Positions 23,134-31,802 of a stretch of 36,252 nt of DNA are shown here, in pieces. Below the pieces are notes generated by a model. It worked only from the letters and a program-made list of their open reading frames with translations, ran no database searches and was not told the DNA's origin. The stretch lies in NCBI GenBank assembly GCA_007695055.1, contig REEM01000160.1, positions 1 to 36,252 on the forward strand, read 5' to 3'. Source of the DNA: Spirochaetaceae bacterium (GTDB taxonomy: Bacteria; Spirochaetota; Spirochaetia; DSM-27196; SLAA01). The position numbers and the translations under genes are program-made. The first letter of the stretch is position 1; each line of letters starts with the position of its first letter.

Positions 23134-24636
23134 ATGAGACGAACAGGAACAATTCTGACGGCGCAACTTCTAATTCTCCTCTGTTTTGCACCCATGGAGC
23201 TATCTGCGCGAGAAAGTCGTGTTGAGCTTGGTGGCACCCAGGGTTGGGAAAACCGACTCGTGTCGGCGGCCAATTTAGAGCTGGCTTCTGGGCGACGAGA
23301 TATGCAGCAGCTGGTGCTTCGCCAGGGGGGCTATCTTGTTGGGCCGCACACTGAACTGTATATCGATTTCGACACGGCGGGCTTCCATGATGCGGCCAGG
23401 AACTATACGGTCGTGGGACGGGAGGAACGCACAGATACGCATGGCTATCGTGGTGCGGCCGCAGTCTTCCGTGGGAGCCAGGATGGCTTGCGGATACAGA
23501 GCAGTCGAGCTGGGATGTTCAACCCGGGGGCTGTGTGGGACGACTTTACCATAGAGTTTTACCTGTATCCGGCTGCGCTGAGCGAGCGAGAGCAGATTCT
23601 ACATTGGCAGGGGTCTTTGAGTAACGGCTCGCATTCAGTTGCTCAGCAGCTCATAGTCGAGGTTCGGAATCGCCGTTTGGTTTTCCGATTCCAGAACATG
23701 TTCTTTGCACCGGACGGCACGCCCCTTACGGTCGAGGTGCCGGGAAGAGACGGACTCATTCCACGACGCTGGAATCACCACATGCTACGCTACGACTCCG
23801 ATACTGGACTCCTAGAGTATCTGGTGGATGAGGTGCCGCAAGAGGTGCTGCACGTTACCTCGAGTGGAAGTGAGTCAGGCGATACTTCCAGGGTACGCAT
23901 AGGCAGGGGGAGCTCCGGAGAGCTGCTTCTCGGATCACGCTTCACCGGTTTTGTGGACGAGTTCCGAGTAGAGCGCAGCTTTGTGGACGCGCCATATAGG
24001 GCAGCGCTGGTGAATGAGACCGGAGTAGCCGTATCGCGCGTCATTGATCTTGGCCGATCCACCGCACGGTTGAGCCGGATCGATGCCGAGTATGCGACCC
24101 CGGGCGCAACCGACATCTTCTTTGAGTACCGGATCGGTGAGAATCGGGTAGGGATGGATGCGGTCGATGCCGAGTGGACACAGTTCACGCCGAATGAAGA
24201 CATGGACAGCCTGCCCCGAGGCCGTTACCTCCAGGTGCGGGCCGAGCTTTTCGCCGATGGCGATCTTGAGCACACGCCAAGCATAACCTCTATTAGTCCC
24301 GTGTACGAGGCGCCTCCTCCTCCGGCGCCGCCGGTGCGCGTGACAGCTGAGGCGCAGGATGCATCGGTGCGGTTGCAATGGAGTCCGGTGATGGATCCGG
24401 AGATTGAGGGGTATGTGGTTTACTATGGCACTCAATCGGGGCGCTATTTTTCGGGAGACAGTGACCTGGGCTTATCTCCGCTTGATGTTGGCCTGGTGAC
24501 CGAGATAGAAATTACCGGGCTGGAGAACGGGCGGCTCTACTACTTTGCTGTGGCCGCCTATGACCGCGCCGGGGCGGTATACGAAACGGTGCCGTCACGT
24601 GAGGTTAACGCTCGCCCAACGAGGCATGCCCGATGA
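23134..24636 (+). CDS. exported LamG-like / fibronectin type III protein
   Basis: A 500-residue exported protein. Residues 1-26 are a signal peptide (basic MRR, then TAQLLILLCFAPMELSA). A LamG/concanavalin-like jellyroll spans about 100-285 (FTIEFYLYPAALSEREQILHW, WNHHMLRYDSDTGLLEYLVD, GFVDEFRVERS). A beta-rich segment (300-390, GRYLQVRAELFADGD) precedes a Pro-rich hinge (APPPPAPPVRV), and a fibronectin type III domain closes the protein (ASVRLQWSPVMDPEIEGYVVYYG, GLENGRLYYFAVAAYD). No anchor is seen, so it is periplasmic or secreted. Start: ATG 23134, no ribosome site; the TTG at 23122 is less likely. It overlaps the TPR gene by 4 bp. Ligand unknown; carbohydrate or surface binding is a family-level guess. 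Confidence 0.8.
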   Translation: MRRTGTILTAQLLILLCFAPMELSARESRVELGGTQGWENRLVSAANLELASGRRDMQQLVLRQGGYLVGPHTELYIDFDTAGFHDAARNYTVVGREERTDTHGYRGAAAVFRGSQDGLRIQSSRAGMFNPGAVWDDFTIEFYLYPAALSEREQILHWQGSLSNGSHSVAQQLIVEVRNRRLVFRFQNMFFAPDGTPLTVEVPGRDGLIPRRWNHHMLRYDSDTGLLEYLVDEVPQEVLHVTSSGSESGDTSRVRIGRGSSGELLLGSRFTGFVDEFRVERSFVDAPYRAALVNETGVAVSRVIDLGRSTARLSRIDAEYATPGATDIFFEYRIGENRVGMDAVDAEWTQFTPNEDMDSLPRGRYLQVRAELFADGDLEHTPSITSISPVYEAPPPPAPPVRVTAEAQDASVRLQWSPVMDPEIEGYVVYYGTQSGRYFSGDSDLGLSPLDVGLVTEIEITGLENGRLYYFAVAAYDRAGAVYETVPSREVNARPTRHAR

Positions 24637-27600
24637 CAAAAGTGCAGCTGCAAGACATCCTACATCGTGCTGAGAATGCGTTGCGGATGAGCGACTACGA
24701 GAGTGCCGAGCAGTATGCTCTGGAGGCTAGCAAGGGCGCGCCCAACTCGGTGCAGGCAGGTATGCTTCTTGGTACGGTCTACGGGCGTTTGGAGCGCTAC
24801 GAAGACGCTGTCAAGCAGTTCAAACGGGTTCTCAAAAACGCTCCAAAGAACTCAGAGGCCCTCAACAACCTTGGGGTCATGTACCGCCTTCTTGGCCGTC
24901 CGGACGACGCCCGCAAGGCCTTGCAGAGTTCCTTGGAAATTGAACCTGATCGGGCCGACGTACTGTACAATCTGGGGAATATCCACAAAGCAGCTGGCGA
25001 GTTTGATGAGGCAATTTCCTGTTACGAGCGGGCTATAGCGACCGACCCAAGTTTTGTGCTTGCATACAACAACCTAGGCACCATTTTTCAGAAACAGGGC
25101 AACCACGCTCAGGCTGTTGAGGTCTTTAACAATGGCTTGCAGCATGATCTCAATCACCCCACAATGCGCTACAACCTTGGCATCAGCTATGACGCGCTTG
25201 GTAAACTGCCGGACGCTCGGCGTCAGTTCGAGCACGCACTTCGTTCGCGACCCGGGTGGACCGATGCTCTCAACAACTTGGGCATAGTACTGGAAAAGCT
25301 CGAGCGTTATGACGAGTCCATTCGGCACTTCAAAGAGGTGCTGGAGATTGACGACAAGAACCATGTGGCGCGGAACAACATAGCCACGGTGCTCGCCAGG
25401 CAGGGGAACACCGAGGATGCCTTTAGCTACTACGCCGAATCACTGAAGGCTGATCCGACCTACGAGCGAGCTGCTGCAAACCTAGGAAATCTGTTCGAGA
25501 AGAACCCACCAAAGGATAGTGATTTCGAGGTTCTCAAAGACATCTTTGACCATGCGCCACAGAATGTTGAGCTGCAGTTTCAGTATGCCAAGGCGCTCAT
25601 GGGAGCGCAGCGGTACGACGAAGCTGAAAGGGCTGTTGAACGGGCACAGGTGAAGCGTGCGGATGATCCTCGTACGCTGCGGATGACCGGGCTTCTCAAG
25701 TATCGTCGTGGTGATAAAGAAGGCGCAGAGAAAGACTTCTCCCGCCTACGCGAAATCGACCCTGGACATATTCACCATCATCTTGATGTAGCTGAGTTGC
25801 TTATGCAGTCCGGAGACACACAAGGTGCTTTGTCCGAGGTCGAAACACTGCTCAAGCAGGAGCCGGATAATCTCCAGGCGGGAGTTATGAAGGCCGACGT
25901 CCTCACTCGTGGAGGGCGACCTAAGGAGGCTGTTAAGCTTCTCAAAAAACTGAAGAAGAAGAATCCGGAAAGCGGCGAAACTCTTACCGCGCTGTCTCGA
26001 GCGCATCAGACCCTTGGGGAACGAGAAAAGGCTATGGGTGCGCTTGACGAGCTCATAAGCATTCAAGGCAATCGAGGGACACCGGACGATATTAACGCAC
26101 TGAACAAAAGTCTTGAGCTTTATGAAGAGGCAGCGCGCAGCCTCGCAGATGAACACAGTGACGACTGGCAGAGGAATCTTGATAAGCTTTCTCGCTTTGC
26201 CCGGACTCATGATGTAGATCGGCCTGTGGAAGTGGAACAAGAGCTCGACGTCGAGAGCATTGATGTTCAGGATGAGGACTCGGTGTCACCATGGGATCTT
26301 GGACCACAGAGCTTCCAAGCAGAGGCAGATGACAAGATAGAGCAAACTGAGCACGAGGAACCGGAGCCAGAGCCGGAAGATTGGGAACCTGAACTGCCTC
26401 CCGCAATGCGTGATATGATCGAGAGTGGTACCATGCCCTTTGGGGATCAAGACCGGTCCGGGGCGGGGGCTAGCCAGGAGGCTGAAGCGGAGGAGATTCC
26501 GTTCATGCGTGATTTTCCGCCCCAGCTTCCGCCCGAAGCAGCTGAGAGTGGGCCCGAGGCTCAATATAAACCCGACCCTCAGCGTCAGCCTGAGGCCAAA
26601 ACGTACCCACCGTATCAACCCAAAGCTCCGTATGAGCCCGAGCCACCAGGTCGGCCGGAACCACCCTTCCAGACGGAAATGGACCCGGATGTAGGGCTAC
26701 AGCAGCCCGCCCAGGATCGTCCTTACGAGAGCCCGTCGTATGGAGCCTCACCACCCTACTACGGTGATCCAGCACCGCCACCAGCGGAGCCGCTTGATGA
26801 GTCCGACGAGTTAGAAGACGCCACTGAGATGGAGGAACCTGATCTAAGCGGACCATTTATTGATGTCGAGGAAGATGAGCTTGAAGAGCCAGAAGCCGTG
26901 GACGAGGGTGATACCTCAGATGAGCTTGAAGAGCCAGAAGCCATAGAGGAGCCTGATGTTGTTGGGCCCTTCATGGATGTCGACGACGAAGACGAGGACG
27001 CCGCTGACGCCGACGCAGCCGACGCAGCCGACGCAGCCGAGGCCGAAGACGATACCGAGGTAACCGACATCCTGGAAGACGCAGAGCCTGACGACCTTGA
27101 GGTTGATAACGAGATCATGGATCTCGAGCCCGAAGAGGACACGGGTGAGCCTGATCAGGAGTCGGAGGAGTCGGAGGAGCTCGACGAACTTGATGATGAA
27201 GATGAGTTTGAGCTTGAGCTCGGCGAGGAATCGGAGGAAGTAGAGGACGCAGAAGCTGCCGAGGACGATTCCGAGGAGATACAGGACGCAGAAGCTGCCG
27301 AGGACGCGGACGATGTAGAGGAAGCCGAGGAAGCCGAGGACACACCAGGAAACGGTGCTCCGCACCCTGCTCCGGCCCATGCGCATAGGCGCTGGCCAGC
27401 ACCACGACCCCCACACAAAAAGAATGGAGAGTCCAAGGCCAAGTTGCTTGAGTACTTGATAGGTCTTGCTCGCACGCTTCCTGCCGACAAGTACCGTGAG
27501 TTCCATTTTGGAGAGGCTCGCGCACGCACCGAGGCGCTCATGCGCAGACTAAAAGGTCGAACAGGCCTGCTTAAGCGAGTAAGTCACGACCGTCCTGAGG

Positions 27601-27782
27601 GTAGTGAGACCGCCGAAAGCCCGAGTCCGCGTTTGACCAGAGAATCGGTAAGTAATACCTTTACCTATCTGCGTGAGATGACCGGGGCGCATCCTGATCG
27701 CGAGCTCGCTGCTGGGATGGCATCTGGTGTTAACCGCGTGCTGGAGAAACTGCGTGCGCGTCGGGAGAATGGAAATGGATAA
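24633..27782 (+). CDS. large TPR protein with acidic disordered linker
   Basis: A 1049-residue, apparently cytoplasmic protein without signal or membrane segment. About 8-10 TPRs fill 1-290 (for example DRADVLYNLGNIHKAAGEFD), and more divergent repeats run to about 470. Residues 540-905 are low complexity: first Pro/Glu-rich (EPEPEPEDWEPELPPAM), then highly acidic with repeated GPF(I/M)DV and (D/E)AEAAED blocks and an Ala-Asp tract. A compact basic C-terminal region (about 930-1049; KLLEYLIGLARTLPADKYREF) follows. TPRs suggest a scaffold. The first gene partner is the exported LamG/FN3 protein and the following one an HDOD protein, with overlaps of 4 and 8 bp. I recognise no named family for the whole. 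Confidence 0.85.
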   Translation: MTKVQLQDILHRAENALRMSDYESAEQYALEASKGAPNSVQAGMLLGTVYGRLERYEDAVKQFKRVLKNAPKNSEALNNLGVMYRLLGRPDDARKALQSSLEIEPDRADVLYNLGNIHKAAGEFDEAISCYERAIATDPSFVLAYNNLGTIFQKQGNHAQAVEVFNNGLQHDLNHPTMRYNLGISYDALGKLPDARRQFEHALRSRPGWTDALNNLGIVLEKLERYDESIRHFKEVLEIDDKNHVARNNIATVLARQGNTEDAFSYYAESLKADPTYERAAANLGNLFEKNPPKDSDFEVLKDIFDHAPQNVELQFQYAKALMGAQRYDEAERAVERAQVKRADDPRTLRMTGLLKYRRGDKEGAEKDFSRLREIDPGHIHHHLDVAELLMQSGDTQGALSEVETLLKQEPDNLQAGVMKADVLTRGGRPKEAVKLLKKLKKKNPESGETLTALSRAHQTLGEREKAMGALDELISIQGNRGTPDDINALNKSLELYEEAARSLADEHSDDWQRNLDKLSRFARTHDVDRPVEVEQELDVESIDVQDEDSVSPWDLGPQSFQAEADDKIEQTEHEEPEPEPEDWEPELPPAMRDMIESGTMPFGDQDRSGAGASQEAEAEEIPFMRDFPPQLPPEAAESGPEAQYKPDPQRQPEAKTYPPYQPKAPYEPEPPGRPEPPFQTEMDPDVGLQQPAQDRPYESPSYGASPPYYGDPAPPPAEPLDESDELEDATEMEEPDLSGPFIDVEEDELEEPEAVDEGDTSDELEEPEAIEEPDVVGPFMDVDDEDEDAADADAADAADAAEAEDDTEVTDILEDAEPDDLEVDNEIMDLEPEEDTGEPDQESEESEELDELDDEDEFELELGEESEEVEDAEAAEDDSEEIQDAEAAEDADDVEEAEEAEDTPGNGAPHPAPAHAHRRWPAPRPPHKKNGESKAKLLEYLIGLARTLPADKYREFHFGEARARTEALMRRLKGRTGLLKRVSHDRPEGSETAESPSPRLTRESVSNTFTYLREMTGAHPDRELAAGMASGVNRVLEKLRARRENGNG
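27003..27040 (+). repeat. 9-nt tandem repeat (GACGCAGCC) in the TPR gene
   Basis: Three to four copies of GACGCAGCC code an Ala-Asp-Ala tract in the acidic linker. Changes in copy number keep the frame and only alter linker length. Confidence 0.7.
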
Positions 27783-28659
27783 TACCGGGGCCGGGTTCGA
27801 GCACCGTATACAACAAAGCATTACCAAGATGCCAGCCCTGCCGGTTACGGTCGGTAAGGTTGTAGAGATTGCAAATAAGCAGGGAACGTCGCCGGTTGAT
27901 CTGAACAAAGTCGTGAGCATGGACCCCGTACTCACCGCTCGTCTTCTGCGGTTAGTGAACTCCGCGTACTACGGTCTTTCGACCAAGGTTACCACCCTCG
28001 TCCGCGCCATCATCATGCTGGGCGTTAACACCGTCAAGAACCTGGCTCTGAGCGCAGCCGTGCTGGATAATTTAGGAAAGGCCGAGCACTTTGACGCACT
28101 GGAGATGCAGGGGTTCTGGCGGCATTGCTTGGGAGTTGGGGCGGCCGGTAAGCTCATTGCACAAAAAATTGGGGTGCCACCAGAAGCGGTTGAGGAGTAC
28201 TTCATTGCCGGAATTCTGCATGATATTGGCAAAATTCCTTTGAACAGTGTTGCTGCCGATGTCTATATCGAGTCCATGATGCTCGCCGACCGCGGGCGCA
28301 TGCCGTTGTATAAGGCTGAAAGAAGCGGGATAGGTATGGATCACCTTCAGGTCGGTGAGCTAATCGCGCGCAATTGGAACATCACCGAGAATCTTATTGA
28401 CGCTATTGTCTGGCATCACGATCCGCTTGGCTACACCGGTGTGCACACTCGGCTGGTATTTGTGGTTGCAACGGCAAACTACTTTGTGAACATAGCCGAA
28501 CTTGGGTATGCAGGTGATCGCTATCCGGAGAAACTGCCCGACGAGGTCTACAAAACCTTAGGGATTACGGCGGACTATTTGGACGATATAGAAGACGCCA
28601 TTGCGGAACAGATCACGAAGGCTGAGGTCTTTTTGCGAGTGACCAAGGACACAGCATGA
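27775..28659 (+). CDS. HDOD-domain signalling protein
   Basis: A 294-residue protein made almost wholly of an HDOD domain, a helical HD-like fold found in bacterial signalling. Markers are MPALPVTVGKVVEIANK, MDPVLTARLLRLVNSAYYGL, VRAIIMLGVNTVKNLALS, and the HD-like ILHDIGKIPL and VWHHDPLG. Many HDOD proteins have lost the metal-binding His-Asp; here HD and HHD are both present, so some hydrolase activity cannot be excluded. ATG 27775 is chosen because GGGAG lies 7 nt upstream; ATG 27769 is too close to it. The start overlaps the TPR gene by 8 bp; the gene ends 16 bp before a hydrolase gene. Confidence 0.9.
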   Translation: MDNTGAGFEHRIQQSITKMPALPVTVGKVVEIANKQGTSPVDLNKVVSMDPVLTARLLRLVNSAYYGLSTKVTTLVRAIIMLGVNTVKNLALSAAVLDNLGKAEHFDALEMQGFWRHCLGVGAAGKLIAQKIGVPPEAVEEYFIAGILHDIGKIPLNSVAADVYIESMMLADRGRMPLYKAERSGIGMDHLQVGELIARNWNITENLIDAIVWHHDPLGYTGVHTRLVFVVATANYFVNIAELGYAGDRYPEKLPDEVYKTLGITADYLDDIEDAIAEQITKAEVFLRVTKDTA

Positions 28660-28675
28660 AGCACGGATCACACCG

Positions 28676-29596
28676 ATGACAGTTCGTTTTTGGGGTGTTC
28701 GCGGATCCATTCCCAGCCCCGGCCCTGAGACGGTCGAGGTGGGGGGCAACACATCCTGCCTTGCCATTCGTTTTCGTGACGATCAACCGCTCATCATTGT
28801 AGATGCCGGCACCGGTATCAAGAAGCTCGGTGACCATCTTGTTTCGCACGAGCTCAAGCATGGGCCCATTGCGGCGAGAGTCTTTCTTACCCACACGCAC
28901 TGGGATCACATTATGGGTTTCCCCTTCTTTACTCCGATCTTCATTCCGGGCAGCAAACTTGAGGTCTACGGCCCAATCACCTACGAGGACGACAGCATTG
29001 AGGAGATTATTGGCAATCAGCTCAGCTACCGCCATTTCCCGGTGCGACAGAGCGAGCTTGCGGCCGAGATTTCATATCACGAGCTGCGAGAAGAGACTCT
29101 TGAGTTTGACGGCGGGCTCAAGGTTACTACGAAGTTCCTGAACCATCCGGTACTCTGTCTTGGGTTCCGTTTTGAGTTTGAAGGGAAGGTGATCTGTACC
29201 GTGTATGACAACGAACCCTTCCGGAATGTGTTCCCTACAGACCCGGAACACCCCGACTATGATGCCGCGGCCGCAGCCGAAGGGCAGTCGGCCGCGGATG
29301 AAGAAAACCAGAAGCTGATTCAGTTCTATCGCGACGCGGATCTCCTTATTCACGATACTCAGTATACCTTAAAGGAGTATCTGGAAGGTAAAATAGGCTG
29401 GGGGCACACGCCTTTTGAGGTGGCTGTCAATTCAGCACACAAGGGCAGGGTGAAGAAGCTCGTCTTTTTCCACCATGATCCACTCCGGAGCGACCTGGAG
29501 CTGGAGAATTTGCTCACGAAATATCGTGCAATGATCAAGGATAAGTCTAGTCTCGAGTTGGAAGTCGCCCGTGAGAAGATGGAGATCATTCTCTAA
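28676..29596 (+). CDS. metallo-beta-lactamase-fold hydrolase
   Basis: A 306-residue MBL-fold enzyme. It opens with VRFWGVRGSIPSPGPET-VGGNTSC, a hallmark of one phosphodiesterase/RNase Z-related branch, and has the metal motif H73-x-H75-x-D77-H78 (THTHWDH), later H (LNHPV), D (VYDNEP) and H (WGHTPFEV, FFHHDP). The family includes cyclic-nucleotide phosphodiesterases, but the substrate here is unknown. An Ala/Glu-rich insert near 198-212 is unusual. It follows the HDOD gene by 16 bp and converges on the lipoprotein gene with just 8 bp between stops. With the HDOD protein it may form a nucleotide-signalling pair, which is inference. Confidence 0.87.
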   Translation: MTVRFWGVRGSIPSPGPETVEVGGNTSCLAIRFRDDQPLIIVDAGTGIKKLGDHLVSHELKHGPIAARVFLTHTHWDHIMGFPFFTPIFIPGSKLEVYGPITYEDDSIEEIIGNQLSYRHFPVRQSELAAEISYHELREETLEFDGGLKVTTKFLNHPVLCLGFRFEFEGKVICTVYDNEPFRNVFPTDPEHPDYDAAAAAEGQSAADEENQKLIQFYRDADLLIHDTQYTLKEYLEGKIGWGHTPFEVAVNSAHKGRVKKLVFFHHDPLRSDLELENLLTKYRAMIKDKSSLELEVAREKMEIIL

Positions 29597-29604
29597 ACGA
29601 GAAA

Positions 29605-29985
29605 TTACCGAATATTAAACCAGTTCTCAAGCCTGCCATTACGAAACTGAAGCTCAGCGAAGGCATAGGCCCAGAACTCGGTATCTGCACGCGTTGTTCG
29701 GATCTGCTGGGGGTCGGGAAACAGCTCAAGTACCTCAGCCCGTGTCATTCCGACTCGGAGACGAGCCAGGTCTACCACTCGAATGAACGGCTCCGGTAGT
29801 TCTGGTGGTGTGTAACTGGCTGGTTCCCGGCGCTCAATGCTGACTTCCGGCCGTTCCGCCCTTGCCGCAGGAGCTTCATCTGGCGAGGAGCTGCAGCCCG
29901 AGATGCCGAATATCACGACTGAAGTGAATAGCACGAAGGCACGAGTGTTTGACTTTGATATCGCTGAACAACTGGGTTTCTTCAC
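29605..29985 (-). CDS. SmpA/BamE-like outer-membrane lipoprotein
   Basis: A 126-residue lipoprotein. The signal sequence has a hydrophobic stretch FVLFTSVVIFGISG and lipobox ISGC with C31 as the lipidated residue. A disordered Pro/Glu-rich spacer (35-65) leads into a small domain (68-126) with LARLRVGMTRAEVLELFPDPQ and WAYAFAELQFRNGRLENW, the pattern of SmpA/OmlA (BamE) folds. BamE helps the outer-membrane protein assembly machine, but this short version could be another SmpA-fold lipoprotein. The GTG start at 29985 has no strong ribosome site. It is divergent from tRNA-Ala and convergent with the hydrolase gene. Confidence 0.75.
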   Translation of the reverse strand: MKKPSCSAISKSNTRAFVLFTSVVIFGISGCSSSPDEAPAARAERPEVSIERREPASYTPPELPEPFIRVVDLARLRVGMTRAEVLELFPDPQQIRTTRADTEFWAYAFAELQFRNGRLENWFNIR

Positions 29986-29993
29986 GGCTCAGA

Positions 29994-30043
29994 GTGTACA
30001 CCATCTGCGCGACTCTTTTCAAACCTTGGCCAAAGGTGTACAC
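29994..30043. repeat. twin GTGTACAC palindromes in the divergent region
   Basis: The perfect 8-bp palindrome GTGTACAC occurs at 29994-30001 and 30036-30043, 42 bp apart (about four helical turns), with a near-palindrome CCTTGGCCAAAGG between. They lie between the lipoprotein gene start and tRNA-Ala, as operators would. The second copy contains the TACACT that could be the tRNA -10 box. Confidence 0.4.
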
Positions 30044-30075
30044 TCCCACTCGAAAAGTCGGTGATGGCTTGTCTC

Positions 30076-30148
30076 GGGGGATTAGCTCAGGTGGTAGAGC
30101 GATTGGTTCGCAATCAATAGGTCGTGGGTTCGACTCCCATATCCTCCA
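30076..30148 (+). tRNA. tRNA-Ala(CGC)
   Basis: A 73-nt cloverleaf. The acceptor stem GGGGGAT pairs with ATCCTCC and contains the G3-U70 pair that marks alanine tRNAs. The D-arm is GCTC...GAGC, the anticodon loop TTCGCAA reads CGC (codon GCG), the T-arm is TGGG-TTCGACT-CCCA and the discriminator is A. CCA is not encoded. It lies 37 bp before pheS and may share its transcript. Confidence 0.95.
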
Positions 30149-30185
30149 GTTCGTTCCACACACAACATCCGGGAGCCAGCGAATC

Positions 30186-31760
30186 ATGCAAACAGATGAA
30201 GATATTAAAAGTCTCCACCCACTTGAGGTGACGGTACTCCGTCGCTACAACACCGGCGATGTGCTTAGTGCGTCGGTACTCCAAGGGGATTTAGGACTCA
30301 ATGTAGGTCAGAGCAACCAGGCTCTCAGCTGGCTTGCCGCTCGCGAATCATTACAAGAGCATAATAGGCGCATCATTACACGCTACGAGCTCACCGAACT
30401 TGGCCGTGATTATGCCGAGCACGGCACACCTGAAGAACGAGTGCAGGACGCTGCTCGTGAACATGGGCCGCTGCCGCTGCCGCGCATTGCCGAACTCACC
30501 GGACTTCCCAATAAGGATGTTGGGTCGGCCTTCGGTAAGCTCTCCAAACAGGGTGTGCTTGGTATGGACGGCGAGAAACAGGTAAGCTATGTCGCCGCAG
30601 ATGGAGCATCGGCTGCTCAGGCGGACATCGACATGGTACGTACCTTGCTTCGTCGGGCAGCTGCCGCTCCTCAGGGTCTGCTTGAGGAAAACGAGTTAGG
30701 AGATGACGAACGCCGACTCATTGGCGAGATCAGCAAGAAGCGTGGCTCCTCGGGCGCTGCGTTTAGGGTAGTTGAGAGCGAGATCGTCGAGTACACACTG
30801 ACCGAGCATGGGACAGCGTTGCGGGCTGCAGTGGAGGCCGCTGGTCTCAGTGGCAAGGAAGTTGGTGCGCTCACCCCGGCCATGTTGCGAGACGGAAGTT
30901 GGAAGGGCACGAACTTCCGTTCCTACAGCATTCAGGTTCCACCGAGTCGACTCCTCATTGGGCGCCGGAATCCCTACTGCTCCTACCTTGATCAGGTGAA
31001 AGACAAACTGGTTTCTCTTGGCTTTGAGGAGTTTGACGGCCCGCTGGTGGAAACCGAGTTCTGGAACTCAGACGCCTTGTTCATGCCGCAGTTCCATTCA
31101 GCTCGTGACATTCATGACGTATACTATGTGGCCGATCCGCCACACGCACAAGAGATTCAGGAACCCTTCCTGAGTCGCGTTGCCGCTACTCACGAAAATG
31201 GGTGGGATACCGGTAGCAGCGGTTGGGACTACACATTTGACCGGGACTTCACCCGCAGGCTCATTCTACGCAGTCAGGGAACGGTAATGTCGGCCAAGAC
31301 CTTGCATCAGGCGAAGGTGCCGGGCAAGTATTTCGGAATACTCCGTTGCTTCCGCTACGATCAGGTTGATGCAACGCATCTCTCAGACTTCTACCAGACC
31401 GAGGGCATCGTACTTGGGGAGGATGTAAATCTCCGAACGCTCATGGGAATGCTTGAGATGTTCGCGGTTGAGCTTGCTGGTGCCACCGACGTCAAGTGTG
31501 TGCCGGGATATTTCCCCTTCACCGAGCCATCGGTAGAGATTCATATTAAGCATCCGGAACTCGGGTGGTTTGAACTTGGCGGAGCGGGAATCTTCCGACC
31601 GGAAGTGACCGAGCCCATGGGGGTTTCGGTGCCTGTTCTGGCCTGGGGCCTCGGAATAGATCGGATGGCACTTATGCATCTTGGGCTCAACGATTTGCGG
31701 GAGCTTTTCTCGCCCAATATTGAGAACGTGCGCTTGCGGACCGGCAAACAGGCCGGTTGA
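30186..31760 (+). CDS. pheS: phenylalanyl-tRNA synthetase alpha chain, archaeal/eukaryotic type
   Basis: Catalytic subunit that charges tRNA-Phe. At 524 residues it is much longer than the usual bacterial PheS (about 330-350). The first 200 residues are winged-helix-like segments (HPLEVTVLRRYNTGDV, SASVLQGDLGLNVGQSNQALSWL, PRIAELTGLPNKDVGSAFGKL) as in archaeal and eukaryotic enzymes. The class II core shows motif 2 around YFGILRCFRYDQVDATHLSDFYQTEG (about 380-405) and motif 3 GLGIDRMALMHLGL near the end. ATG 30186 follows GGGAG at 11 nt; a longer open frame runs back through the tRNA and is not real. It is known that spirochaetes carry this PheRS type. pheT follows. Confidence 0.95.
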   Translation: MQTDEDIKSLHPLEVTVLRRYNTGDVLSASVLQGDLGLNVGQSNQALSWLAARESLQEHNRRIITRYELTELGRDYAEHGTPEERVQDAAREHGPLPLPRIAELTGLPNKDVGSAFGKLSKQGVLGMDGEKQVSYVAADGASAAQADIDMVRTLLRRAAAAPQGLLEENELGDDERRLIGEISKKRGSSGAAFRVVESEIVEYTLTEHGTALRAAVEAAGLSGKEVGALTPAMLRDGSWKGTNFRSYSIQVPPSRLLIGRRNPYCSYLDQVKDKLVSLGFEEFDGPLVETEFWNSDALFMPQFHSARDIHDVYYVADPPHAQEIQEPFLSRVAATHENGWDTGSSGWDYTFDRDFTRRLILRSQGTVMSAKTLHQAKVPGKYFGILRCFRYDQVDATHLSDFYQTEGIVLGEDVNLRTLMGMLEMFAVELAGATDVKCVPGYFPFTEPSVEIHIKHPELGWFELGGAGIFRPEVTEPMGVSVPVLAWGLGIDRMALMHLGLNDLRELFSPNIENVRLRTGKQAG

Positions 31761-31802
31761 GTTCACACCAACGAGGAATACTAGAAAGGCGAGGACAATG
31801 CC

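Noticed and set aside
26759-27541. Long minus-strand and other-frame open frames in the acidic part of the TPR gene
   Set aside because: They are Ser- or Leu-rich shadows of the Glu/Asp/Ala repeats and have no start signals.
29949-30185. Upstream extension of pheS through tRNA-Ala
   Set aside because: The frame is open only by chance; it crosses a well-folded tRNA, and the PheS family start with a ribosome site is at 30186.
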